Part shown: positions 10,918 through 21,198 of the stretch, one piece after another | Numbering within the stretch: the first letter of the stretch is position 1 | Layout of the letters: every line of letters starts with the position of its first letter | Assembly (NCBI GenBank): GCA_903772945.1 | Contig: CAICTM010000643.1 | Span: forward strand, 1 to 55,030 | Source: Seminavis robusta | Lineage: Eukaryota > Bacillariophyta > Bacillariophyceae > Naviculales > Naviculaceae | Direction of reading: 5' to 3' | Length of the DNA stretch: 55,030 bases | The notes under the pieces: generated by a model | Told to the model about the DNA's origin: nothing | Databases searched by the model: none | The model's input: the letters and a program-made list of their open reading frames with translations, nothing else | Translations under genes and position numbers: made by a program

Positions 10918-12035
10918 TTATTTAGTCAAATATGTCTTTACATCCTCATTCCAGAAGTTTCCGGCTACTCCATCTTCCACAACAGAAATGGCCTCTGTTG
11001 CTGCTGCAATGAAGACTGCTTCTGATACTGGTACCTCCTGCTTGTTTCCCTGGACGGAACCAATGATTTGGAGCACAATTTGCCGGGCAAAGGAAGCCTG
11101 TGCCCAACTGTTGAAGGTCCCAACCTTCCGACTTGTGCCGCCGTACCATACTTTCGCAGTCTGAGCGTGAATTGGGAGTGAGTACTATATTTGCACATGA
11201 ATCCGGATCGTATTGTTTCCTTTCACTTACCAGTGCTATGTACATGTAAATCAGAACCAAATCGCGATTCTTGGCTAGTTTTGCAGCACTTGTGTATGCG
11301 TTCTTCTAAAGAGTTTGCATCCAATAAGTCGATCTTTGCATACATCTCTTGGAACTTGATTTGGTTTTTGGGAACATGTCTGTCCTTGGGACTGGGAAGG
11401 TCCACATAGTATGCCTCTCCTCCTGGGATTTGTCGCTGGACTCTTGATTTGGGTACATGACGGCCCTTTCTGCCATCCGCCTGCATTTGAGCAAGGCTGC
11501 GGGCATGAGCTCCAACTCTGTTTTCGTAGGCTGCAAGACCGCCCTTTCTGCCGACTTCACGCTCGAAACTGCTTGATTGCATCTTCATTGTGTTGGGGAG
11601 TAAATGCTAAGAAGCTTGACCTCCTCCGGGAGAAGATATGTGTGGGATTCAGAAGCTGGAACATAGATCTCTTCAGGGAGCAGCCCCAAGGAAGATTTGA
11701 ATCTCCCTCACGTCGGTCGGAAACAATTTGGCAGCCGTATGCAGCATTGATGGGTCAGGATGTCAGGATCAGACGGCACGTTGGACATGTATTGGAGACG
11801 AGCCTTTTGAGGGTCCACAATGAAGGGATTGGGTTTTTCCGCCGTTCTACAACGACCGCGGTCAGCGCGATTTCCATTGGAAACAGCGACAGCGGCGAGC
11901 TTCTGAGGAGGGCCTTGGGCGGATAGTGTGCCTTCGTCTGCCTCATCCGCAGTTCTCTTTCGACTGCGTCCCTGTAACTCTTGTAGCTGTCCTGAAGCGG
12001 TGGTTGTTGTGGCTGTGCTTGTGGAAGACTTGAGG
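10918..12035 (-). pseudogene. Decayed minus-strand gene, unknown function
   Basis: Coherent protein-like pieces lie on the minus strand but change frame several times. From its 5' end: a basic segment RKRTADEADEGTLSAQGP (about 11950); PSMLHTAAKLFPTDVREIQ (about 11740); EEIYVPASESHTYLLPEEVK (about 11650); GRKGGLAAYENRVGAHARS (about 11530); YYVDLPSPKDRHVPKNQ (about 11390); and AKLAKNRDLVLIYMYIAL. A clean intron at 11161-11230 (GTAAGT to CTCAG) then joins to an 80-residue last exon ending YLTK and TAA at 10918-10920. Frame breaks fall near 11755, 11675, 11590 and 11310. The glycine-lysine segment recalls repeats common in diatom hypothetical proteins. The gene converges on the formin with 30 bp between stop codons. 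Confidence 0.5.
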
Positions 12036-12760
12036 CTTGGTTAATTCTGAGAATTCACTTTTTGCAAAATCGGCGCAACAGATCGATGATAAAGCCTCGG
12101 TCGTGATCATGATTGCCGCGGAGGTTTCGTGTTTGCCACAATGTGAATGTACGTCGTATGCGTGTCTCGCACACGTCAAAGGTGACGCAATCTTCGTCCA
12201 CTGCAGTACTAGAGTAATGCTTTTGAACAGTAGATCATGTAGAAATGACAAATAGTGTTTCAGAATGGTCATTCGCTAGTCCATGTCAATTGCAAATTGC
12301 AAACTCAGTTAATTAGCACGTGATCACGTGTAAGTCTCGCGGCGTTCATTTATTTGTTGTATTGAAGTGTTCGGCTCACGCAGCAAATTTCACGTCGACA
12401 CGACCATTTGAAGCACATGAATCTCTTGGGCGGAACCTGAATTGCCCACAAAAAGAACTCTGGAAAGAACAAAAGGGAAGGAGTTCTGGATTGCGATAAC
12501 AGCTGCGATAACTGAGTCAGCGAGCTGACGGGGTCGAGTCCTCAGTCATGATTGGCCACAACGAAAAGGCTGGGCGCTTAGTGGTACAAGCTAAACTGCC
12601 GGGGAGTTTCTTGATCACGTTGGAAGCTTGGCAAACCCGTGTATGCATACATGCATGCTGGCACTTCGTACAGAACACCGCTGGTCACTGCTTCCGATCT
12701 CAGGGAAAGGAGAAGCCATTGAATGAAAGACACCCCCGTTATGTTCACTATCTATGATCC
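12036..12760. other. Intergenic, no gene seen
   Basis: No supported gene. Short frames here have no recognisable motifs. The one structured site is the CACGTG double palindrome at 12317-12330. Confidence 0.5.
12317..12330. promoter_or_regulatory. Double G-box palindrome CACGTGATCACGTG
   Basis: Two CACGTG hexamers flank AT, and the whole 14-mer is a perfect palindrome. CACGTG is the classic core bound by bHLH and some bZIP factors. It could serve the decayed gene to its left, but position alone does not say. Confidence 0.35.
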
Positions 12761-13102
12761 GGTATGGCGAATATTCGGTTCCTGGCAAGAAGAAAAAAAA
12801 AAGGAGAAGGAGGGACAGACCTCCCTGGTGACGTTGCAGGTCCCTTCCTCTAAATACCCCATGTCCGATCTATAACTCTGTTTCTATTCTTCAGACGCAA
12901 ATATTTAGTCACAAACTACTTTATCTGTACTCTTTGTCGCCCTCTTACAGGTGGGAACCAAATATTCTTGAGTCTTGATTGGGTTGATTGGCCGCCCCAA
13001 ACTTTCCCACGAAACTTTAACCCTCAACACCCGGTGCAAAATCTGTCGAATGCGATAGTAGCTAGTATCGTGGAGTTACTTTTTCCACAAAAAACAGCGA
13101 CA

Positions 13103-16100
13103 ATGACAGGCCCTCCCTCCACAACAAACGATGCTCCACTCTCGCAATTCAACTCATCCCAACGCTCCTTCATCAAGAGCTACCGGTCTTCTATCGACAA
13201 TGACCATCGGGCTTTCTTCAAGGCAAAAGACTGGAAGAATATCAGTCCCTCCGGCGGCAGGCACAACACCAACGTTCTCCATGGAGCATGTAAAAAGGTG
13301 AAGGCCTCTTCATTCTATGTCAAATCGTCCGCTGTGTGGGTTCCCCACCTACAGTTTGACAAGCATGTGCCAACGTGTCCACACTGCAAGAAGAACAGCT
13401 ACGTTGATGTCCTGAAAGCCCGCTGGATCAACAATCCAAAAATCCTTTTTGGCATTTTTCGACACAAGTACCTGGACACCATGCTATACCCATGCAATTT
13501 GTGCGGCAGGAGATTCGCCGGATATAACAAGGACAGCATGAAGTTGGACTCTAGCGTTTATGGTTCCTATTTCAACTATTATCTTGGTCACGGGTATGCA
13601 GTGGATGATGAACTGTACAGTCAGATTGTCTTAGAAGCAGGAACCGAGTGCACTGCTTCCATTGCCAAGAGGCTCAAGCGTCTTGCGTACACGGCATACT
13701 ACAATGATTTTGAGCTATATCTTACAGCGGTTGGAGCGGACAAGATTGACACACGCCCAAAGAAAAAAGCAAGGACAATGGATGATTACTACATTCTTAC
13801 GCAGACACCAGATGCCCTGAAGCGACTACAATTTGTTAAGAACGTGAAGCAAACCAATTCAACACGAATCCGGCTGAATCTATCCTCAGCCAGGGGCAAA
13901 GCTACTGGAGATGTTCGATTCAAGGATATGCTTGGTGACAAGGCGGACAGAAACAAGTTCGGCAACAAGAATATTCTTTCTGGAGTTGGGAGTACAAAGT
14001 TGCGTCAGTTGATTGATATGAGTGTTAATTCGATGCAGGAACTCCTTGCTGTGGACCCGGACGACCATCCAAGACGACTGTCCAAGAAGATAAAGCACTG
14101 GCAGGAGAAGGTCAGGAATTATTACGCAAACCACAATGTGCGAGTGGAACAGCTGGAATCAGAACTCATCTTAGCCGAACTGGAAGAGCAACAAGCAATT
14201 GATGCAATCGCCGAGTATGTTGAAGAGCATGGGTTGCCTGGCCAAGAAACTGAGGAAGTTGACGATGGCGGAGCTGGTGGGGAGGAGAACCGGCCACCTC
14301 TGTTCTCCAAATTCACAGACAAGAAGGGTTACAATGGCCGTGTAATCTCCAAGCACATGATTGACTGTCTGGTTACTGTTGTTTTTGAACATCGCAAGGA
14401 GTACCAAGAGAGCAAGATGCAGGGCCTGACTGCTGAAATGTTGAAGATTGACTTCAATTACAAGCTTGCTTCCAAGATAAGAGTGTGGTCTGGTCCTGGA
14501 AAAAGCTTCTGCCCCTACCGCTGCATCATTACCATTCAGAATGAAGATGCACTCACAGTGTTTTGGAAAGCGCTGAAGTACACTGAGTCGTTCAGTGAAA
14601 TTGAAGAAGACCTCATCAGACTTAATGAGAGATTGAAGCGCAACAAGAGGGCGCAGGAATACACATGGAGAAAGGAGGCTGCTCGCGACTTGGTTCCTGC
14701 TGGCCAAGAGCCACCGGCAGCACATGAGCCTGAACTGAAGGACGCTGTCAAAGTTGTCTATGTCGACAACTGCTGCCAGGTGCATGTCTCACTTAAGCGT
14801 ATCTTTGGTTCTGAAGTGTTGATTCTCCTTGACGCCTTTCACTGGATGAAGCGATGGAATCAGTGCTTAAGAGATCCCAACTCTGCCATGGGTGGTGTCT
14901 TTCGTGGGCTTTTGAGCAGAGCTCTGTTTTGTGTTGAGCCACATGAGTATGAGCGAGCAAAGGATTTCCTCCAAGCCAAGAGGAACAGAGAGCCGACACA
15001 CAAAGAAATCATGAGGGAAGCCAATTCGGTGATACCACCACCAGAGCAACTGCGAAAGAATGTGGAAGCTGTGCTAGAGTATCTTCGGCCAAGGACGCAC
15101 AAACTGAAATGCTGTTGTCTACCACCGATGGAAACAACGACAATGAAAGTCAAACTCCAAGGCTGTTCTTGAAGAATGACAGAGCAACTCGTGACAAGAT
15201 AAAACAGCTGTTCACCTATATTGACAAAGGATGTCTTTCTGACCCGGATTCGTCAGTGGTCAACGTGTTCCGGCACAATCCAGTTACTGGTAAGACTTAT
15301 CTTGCCAGAGGAACCAACACCAATGAGCGAGACAACTTGGATTTGGCGCACAAAATCTTGGCTGCTACCCACATTGGTAAGTTGAATGGAATGGTGCTCC
15401 AGCCAGTTTCTGCATGTCACTCACAGTTCGATGTGTTGTTATTAAATATAGGTATTCACCGAGCTGACCGGTTAATGACAGGCTTTTTCGAAGAAAGAAA
15501 TCAGATGAAGTCAGTGACAAGACTGGGGGAGGAGGATTATGGCATTGTTGAAACAGAACGCTTGCTGCTTCTTAACTCAATTGCCAAAAAGGTTGGCTAT
15601 AGAGAGTCCGAGTTGCCCTTCAAGCGCATCTCAGCCCCTACAGTTGACCAGTTGGCTTCCAAGGAATTCATGGGATTTCAATACAAGGTGGATGAGCAAC
15701 CGCCAGACTTAGAGGAAGAGGAAGAAGCCAGTGAGGACGATGTACGAGTTAGGGTAGAAGGCGTGTCAGAGGAAAGGAATGAGGCCACTGAAGATGACAT
15801 TGAGCGGCATCTGCAGGATCTTGAACAGTCCGAGGAGATCCAGGAGGCTGATGCTTTAAATCGAAAGCTCATCCAAGAAGAACTAGCCAAGCTGCTTCCA
15901 GATAGCAATGGGCGACTCAGCACTATGGAGGCGTTCACCAACTTATGTAACAAGCAACCTTGGATCCCTTTTCGCTCCTTGAATTCTGCGACTCCAGCTT
16001 CCGCTTTGGACAGAGAGGAAGAACGCTTGTTTAATGTGGAGCATGTGAACTACAACTTACAGGGAAGAGGCAAGCCTAATTACAAGGCGTTTGAGCGCAA

Positions 16101-16838
16101 CTGGAACAATGAGGTGGCTCGTCGATTTAGAGAGTGGAGCAAGGGAGATGACACCATTGTGCAGATAAACAGAAAGAGTCGACAGCAGTTGGAAGACTTC
16201 CTTAAGTCGATTCGCGAGAGTAGGAATTTGCAAGCTGCTGCTTCTACGGCAAATGATCCAACAAGAGCACAGCTGAATGCTGCTTTGAGAGAAACTCGCC
16301 AATCTTTGCAAGCACTTCCCATGCCACACAACACTGTTCCACCCATCTACACTCAACACAACAATGGCATCACTCCAATAGGCAATCCAAACACACAGAA
16401 TACAGAGATAGTGCTGGGGCGTCTGCAAGGTGTACAAGAGAGGGTGATGCAACAGCTCAGGAATGTGGCGCCTTATGGAATTGCAGAACCAGTAGCAGCG
16501 CCAACAAGACCTCCAATGAGACCACCCAGAAGAGTCTTCAGGAGCAGGCGATTTTGTATGACTTGTGGCCACAAAAGAAGAGATCACCATGATGATGAGG
16601 GTTTGGCAAATACCTGCACAAGGAACTACTGTGGGAATTGCTGGCAACTAAAGGATTACCATGGACCTGGTGATGGCTTTGGTCCTACTTGCAGCAAACC
16701 AACACACAAGAACTCTGTTGAAAGAGACAATTGGTTTGACATCAAGGTATGTTTTTATTGATGTTACTGTTGACAGCTACTTGGATAACAAACAACAACA
16801 ATCTTACAGCTGTTGCTTCCTCTTCTTTTCAGACATGA
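13103..16838 (+). pseudogene. DDE-like transposase interrupted by one frameshift
   Basis: Reading starts at the ATG at 13103 and runs in one frame to 15172. The continuation is in another frame, readable from about 15073 to 16761; the switch falls near 15085-15090 (LEYLR in one frame, AKDAQTEML in the other). A likely intron at 16747-16832 (GTATGT to TTTTCAG) trims the end to TGA at 16836-16838. N-terminal features are TCPHCKKN then YPCNLCGRRFAGY, the DUF6729-type cysteine pairs. The core has VVYVDNCC followed by LLDAFHWMKRW, then KGCLSDP and a GTNTNERDN block, all typical of DDE-type transposases of this group. The C-terminus has MTCGHKRRDHH and NYCGNCW, probably a zinc-binding module. Apart from the single shift, the protein is well preserved over about 1200 residues. 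A programmed shift is possible, but no slippery heptamer is obvious. Confidence 0.7.
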
Positions 16839-16845
16839 GACATAT

Positions 16846-17442
16846 TCAAAGCATGGAGTAGGCATAAACTCCATTGTGTGCAGTGAGAGAAGCCCTGTGG
16901 ATAATGTACTGCTGGCTACTGATGACCATTCCACTCAAGTTGTGTTTGTGCTTGCTCCAACACTCAGTGTTAAACCAATGAGTCCACTCTGTAAGTAAGA
17001 ACTCTTTGGCTTCCCACTCCCACACACCAAACTGATTATAGAGAGCATCCCTCATAAGTGGTCTAACTATCATCCTGCACAACACTTTCTTTGTCATAGG
17101 ATCTCCTTCCTCCACTACCAAAGCAAGCAGAGCAAGGACATCACTGTACCACTCAGAGCTCTGCCTCATTCTCCATCCAGTCATGGTCTCCAGAATCCAG
17201 GTCATATCAGGTGTCATGGGCACAGCTCTTTCTTCCATTATGAGTTTCTCAACCATGACACTAGGAAGGTACTTTACCTTTAGCACAAAGTACTGGCTGT
17301 ACCTGTTTGCCCTGTCAGTTTCATCTACCAACAAAACATACTTGAGTTCATAGCTCTGCCTGGTCTTCCGAATCTCATTGAATGGGTAGCGACTGTTAAC
17401 ATCTAGCCATTCTTTAAAAGCAACACTAGCAGTATGCAACAT
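16846..17442 (-). CDS. Conserved-looking protein of 198 residues inside the transposon
   Basis: ATG at complement 17440-17442 and TGA at 16846-16848. Its stop lies 8 bp from the transposase stop on the opposite strand, so the two genes converge almost end to end. The product is rich in Trp (EWLDVN, DMTWILETMTGW, FGVWEWEAKEF, EWTHWFNTECW) and has no signal peptide, membrane segment or motif I recognise. The position between transposase and right TIR suggests an accessory transposon protein, but captured host sequence is possible. Tryptophan density argues against a random frame. Confidence 0.5.
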   Translation of the reverse strand: MLHTASVAFKEWLDVNSRYPFNEIRKTRQSYELKYVLLVDETDRANRYSQYFVLKVKYLPSVMVEKLIMEERAVPMTPDMTWILETMTGWRMRQSSEWYSDVLALLALVVEEGDPMTKKVLCRMIVRPLMRDALYNQFGVWEWEAKEFLLTEWTHWFNTECWSKHKHNLSGMVISSQQYIIHRASLTAHNGVYAYSML

Positions 17443-17736
17443 GATGAAGTACTAGCTTTGCTGTAGTTGACTGTGTAGGAGAATCCAGTTCAATGACTTG
17501 ACGACGACTGCAGAGGTACGAAATTGTGAGTAAGATAAAAATGAGGTCTTCAACGGTACTGTGCACCTCTGCGAATAAGTCTTCGCTCATTCTTTACATG
17601 TCTCACAAGACTCGATTTATCTAAGTGACATTTTTTAAATTTTGACTGTGTCGCTTACTGTAGAGTTAGCGAAGTCTTGTGAGCAAAAAACGTACTATAC
17701 TTTGCCTGTAACCGCCATTCGCCCATACCTATGAGG

Positions 17737-18031
17737 TATGGCGAATATTCTCCGCTACATCAACCCCCAGAAACCAGAGGGCAATGGAAGGCGGCCAAGA
17801 AGCTCTCTCGACCACAGCCCCCTATCATATAAAAACACGGCGCGAGTGATGATGATGCAAGTGAAAAGTGAAGATGAAGAAATCGAAGAGGAGGAAGCAA
17901 CAGGAGAAGGCCAGGAAGATAACGAAGAGCTGGATACTGATGAGGATGAAGAGAATATCAGCAAAAAGGTAGATTGCTTTTTGATTTTTATCATGAGTGT
18001 CTTTGTTTTCAAGTGCAGTTCCCGCTTTTAA
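17737..18031 (+). CDS. Possible first exon of an acidic protein
   Basis: ATG at 17737, immediately right of the transposon end, opens about 77 residues: a basic head MANILRYINPQKPEGNGRRP, then a strongly acidic tail of Glu and Asp. A GTAGAT donor follows the lysines at about 17968, and the frame then runs into hydrophobic, intron-like sequence. I cannot find a downstream exon. The first 14 bases from the ATG are identical to the left transposon end, so this may instead be part of a second, truncated element. Confidence 0.25.
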
Positions 18032-18874
18032 AAGAAGCTGGCAAATTGAGTTTGTTGCGAACAGACCCACTCTCATAACCTCGGGTTTGTGAAGTAAAGA
18101 CGGTCAAGCATTCGACGACTGACTACTAGTAGCTTTAGCAGATGATGTTAGACCTTCCTTCGGGGTTTAGGGTTTTTAGTTTTTTAGTACCTGTATGCTG
18201 CTTTGGCTCTTTATCTGTGATTCATCATTCGATTCAAGTATCAGTACAGCAACTGTACAAAAGGCAATGCGAGGGGACATGCAGCCTGCAAACTTGTACC
18301 AGGTACCTGGTAGCTTGTCGTAGACTAGCTACTAGCTAGCTAGCTAGTATCCTTTTCCTTTTTGTGGGTTGAGGCTTCGACAGCTCTTTCTTTTTAGCCA
18401 GAACGCTCCTTCTTTCGTTCCTTCAACGGCCTTGCAGGATTATTTCTGGCCAGTCAAAGTTGGCAACTGAAAGGCGTTCCTCACTCCGTCTTCGCCTTAA
18501 TTAGGCAGGTTCACCGTAGAGGGAGAAAGTCCCTTCAAATCGTCATTAGATCGTAAAAATCTAAAAGCTAACCATTTTTACTTAATATAATGTCTCCCAA
18601 AGTTGTTCATCGAAAGGGCAAGAGCAGAATAGGAACATTCATTACTTAATGATGCCGACAAAACTATAGTTTTAAGTGTACTTTGAGTCCAGCTTGGCAC
18701 TTGGCATCTCTCGTAATCGTGAAGATGCAACGATCAAGGCAGATCACTTGGTTGTGTGCTCTGTGTTTCTTTTGAGGCAAAAAAGACATTCTGATGTCCA
18801 ACTTTGGCTCACAACTTCAATCTCTCATCTTTCCTGTGACACACCTGATCAGCTAGCCAGCTATTTTAGACACG
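18032..18874. other. Intergenic with CTAG runs
   Basis: No supported gene. It holds GTACCAGGTACCTGG near 18296 and a CTAGCTAG run near 18326-18347. The last 200 bp are the likely promoter and leader of the gene at 18875. Confidence 0.4.
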
Positions 18875-19624
18875 ATGACTTTCCTCGTTGACAACAGCAT
18901 CAGCCAAGAGAGCTACAACACGATGATGATGGAACCAATCCTTGAAGCGCCGACTCTGCGTCGCTGTGCATCCGACGGTCTGATCCTTCGGACCAAGGCG
19001 GCGATCCAGCCAATGCCTCCTGCTCGCCGTCGCAAGAGCGAGTCCGATGCTCTGCCAGCCCGCAAGCGAAGAAGAGTCCGCATTCAATTAGAGCCACTTC
19101 AGGTAGTTGAAGGGCAAGGACAACTCCCCAACAAACAAATCTGCTGGTACTCCAAGGAAGACCTTGTCACTTCCCGTCGGACTGCCCGCAAACTTTCTCG
19201 CCAGGTCAACCCTGATCAGGTTTTGATGGAAACCTTTGACAAGGCATGGACGCCAGCTGCAGCTGAACATGACAACATGAATGAAAACAGCTCGCAACAG
19301 AATGACAGCAGCAGTGACATTACCAGTGCCGCTGTCAAGGTACTCAAGCACTCCAGTGCGTTCTGGAAACAGCGCGGTCTGGAGCGCTTGTCGAAGGGGC
19401 ATTCCATCTCTCGTAGCATTCAAGTCTGCTCAGTGAAGTCGGCTGTCCTCTTGGAGCAATCTTGTCAATATCTGGAGGGCGTCAAAGATCCAGAGCGTCT
19501 GGCACTAGCCAGCCTCAAGACTTCCAGGCCTTCGCAGCAATTTGCACACATGCTGGCCATGGCAGACGCCGCCATGGCCGAACGCATTCATCAGGAACGA
19601 ACAACCGCCGCACCAACCGCGTGA
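18875..19624 (+). CDS. Hypothetical protein, diatom 'CWYSKED / RGLERLS' type
   Basis: A single exon of 249 residues from the ATG at 18875 to TGA. The N-terminal 85 residues are basic and disordered, with RRRKSESDALPARKRRRVR as a good nuclear localisation signal (about 50-68). A folded-looking part begins at about 90 with ICWYSKEDLVTSRRTARKLS, has RGLERLSKG (about 168), then AVLLEQSCQYLEGVKDPERL and ASLKTSRPSQQFAHMLAMAD near the end. I recall this order of short blocks from many uncharacterised diatom proteins, but cannot verify it or attach a function. Likely nuclear. Neighbours give no clue. Confidence 0.75.
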   Translation: MTFLVDNSISQESYNTMMMEPILEAPTLRRCASDGLILRTKAAIQPMPPARRRKSESDALPARKRRRVRIQLEPLQVVEGQGQLPNKQICWYSKEDLVTSRRTARKLSRQVNPDQVLMETFDKAWTPAAAEHDNMNENSSQQNDSSSDITSAAVKVLKHSSAFWKQRGLERLSKGHSISRSIQVCSVKSAVLLEQSCQYLEGVKDPERLALASLKTSRPSQQFAHMLAMADAAMAERIHQERTTAAPTA

Positions 19625-21198
19625 AGTGAATTGGGCACTTCACGCGTCAACCTACTATCAATCACAGCAAATATATATATATTATAGCGCTGCCACTCTG
19701 TAAACTCCTCTACTAGTCATCTTCCAAGTCGCTCCTACTTTAGCCTGCCGCCATTATGACCGTACTGTTGGATGCAACTGCTCAAATGAATGCTTGGCAG
19801 CCTGACCCTTGACAGCAATAGTTTATTTGATGTCGGAGTTGGCTCCTTTGCTCCTTGGCGTTTTTGCCCTCCCGTACACGGAAAGATTCACCTTCCGAAA
19901 TTTCCCACGGCATTTCTGAAAGTCCTCACCAAAAAGGTCCCCATGTATCGCCATTTGTTCCTGCAGTATGCCATTTCAACTTGCCCTCGGCAAGCAAGCT
20001 AGTAGCGGGCAGCATGGACTAATTACCAAAATGATATCTCTGATGCGGCTATCACAACATCACAACCCTTCTCCAAAACCAATATTGGAGGCACTACAGC
20101 ACGACTGTATCTAGGAGAGCTCCCACCATGATTGCTTTCGGAGGCATTTATCAGCGACCAGTGCAAACTCTGGCGAGGACGGAGGGACTCATCAGGACAT
20201 CAGGACTCACATCAAAGGTTTTCATCCGTTGGTCCAATAATACTTTCGGTACCGTATCTCATGTCTCTCGTGATTGCATCCTAAGGTCGTTTTACTTATA
20301 CCTTTGTATTAAGATTAAATATTTCACCAGAAAGGCCACCATGGAATGGCTCCCAAACAGGTGGCGGAGGAATGGCCCGGTACTGTATCGTACTAGCTAG
20401 TATCCACTTCAGAGTTCCTGGCTAGCTAGCTAAACCAAGTGCGAGTAGCAGACTTCGTCTTTCCTTCGACACAATTTTACTCTAGTAGAGCTACTAGTAC
20501 CGGTACCATTCATTTGCCCAAGAGATTTTGCTTCAGTAAGCGGGAGTCCGGAAGCCACCCATCCAATGGTTCAATTGTAACTAAAACCAGATACCATTGG
20601 GAAACAGAATTGAATTGCTGATATGAATAGTTTCCATCACCAGTGCGTGCTAAAAGGGTGACAAAATAAAATCGTTTGTCACTTGTCACCCCGTCATCCC
20701 TGCCCTCTGCAGGGCTGGGGTCCATGAAATATCTTATAATAAGGGTACCAATCCAGTAGAATTTAGCGACGTCTTTTTAGTACCCACGTGCCCTCAACGT
20801 ACAAGCAGGGGGGGCTCCTGTTAGACGCCCGCACTACTATTTCTTGCATAGCGGTGCGTTTACGTGGCGGGGACTGTAGCGGCCAGTCCACATGTGGTGT
20901 TTGAAGAAGAAAAATAAACCAATCACACGCATTCGAATCCTTGGTCTCGTCTCGTCGCGTCGTTGAAGCGGGGGAGGGTTGTACACCAACAATCCACTGA
21001 GAATAAAGTTAGTTGTTGGGACGAAAGAAACGGATATCAAGATCGTGTCTCCCACAACAATAGAGCAGTGGGAGGGAGGGGAGGCAAAGACAATCAGCCA
21101 AAGAAAAAAGGCGAACCCCACAAGTCGGATTTTGTCGAGTACATTCCGTACTGTACGCGAGGTTGTACTGTACCGGTGGGATTTGAGTGAATCGAACC
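19625..21198. other. Intergenic region, no gene seen
   Basis: About 1.6 kb without a supported gene. Features are an (AT)n run at about 19670-19684, CTAGCTAG runs near 20390-20430, and the palindrome GTACCGGTAC at 20497-20506. The right end is the probable promoter of the gene at 21199. Confidence 0.45.

Larger units (their letters stand above)
12761..17730 (+). mobile_element. DNA transposon with imperfect TIRs and a DDE-like transposase
   Basis: The left end, 12761-12793, starts GGTATGGCGAATATTCGGTT. The reverse complement of the right end (17697-17730) starts GGTATGGGCGAATGGCGGTT. They align over about 30 bp with small gaps and share CGGTT and GGCAA blocks further in. Inside are a plus-strand transposase gene (13103-16838) and a convergent minus-strand ORF (16846-17442). 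I could not settle a target-site duplication. The element is about 5 kb. The transposase type (Cys-rich N-terminal DUF6729-like region, DDE-like core, Cys/His C-terminus) suggests a large-transposase superfamily that I cannot name with certainty. Confidence 0.65.

Noticed and set aside
12530..12550. GGGTCGAGTCC resembling a tRNA T-arm, also near 3756
   Set aside because: One T is missing from the GGTTCGA core and no acceptor stem pairs around it.
15085..15172. Programmed -1 frameshift in the transposase
   Set aside because: No slippery heptamer or following stem is visible at the switch point; a simple one-base loss is the easier explanation.
20920..20945. ATTCGAATCC resembling a tRNA B box
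   Set aside because: No A box or cloverleaf can be drawn upstream, and the conserved GGTTC start is missing.
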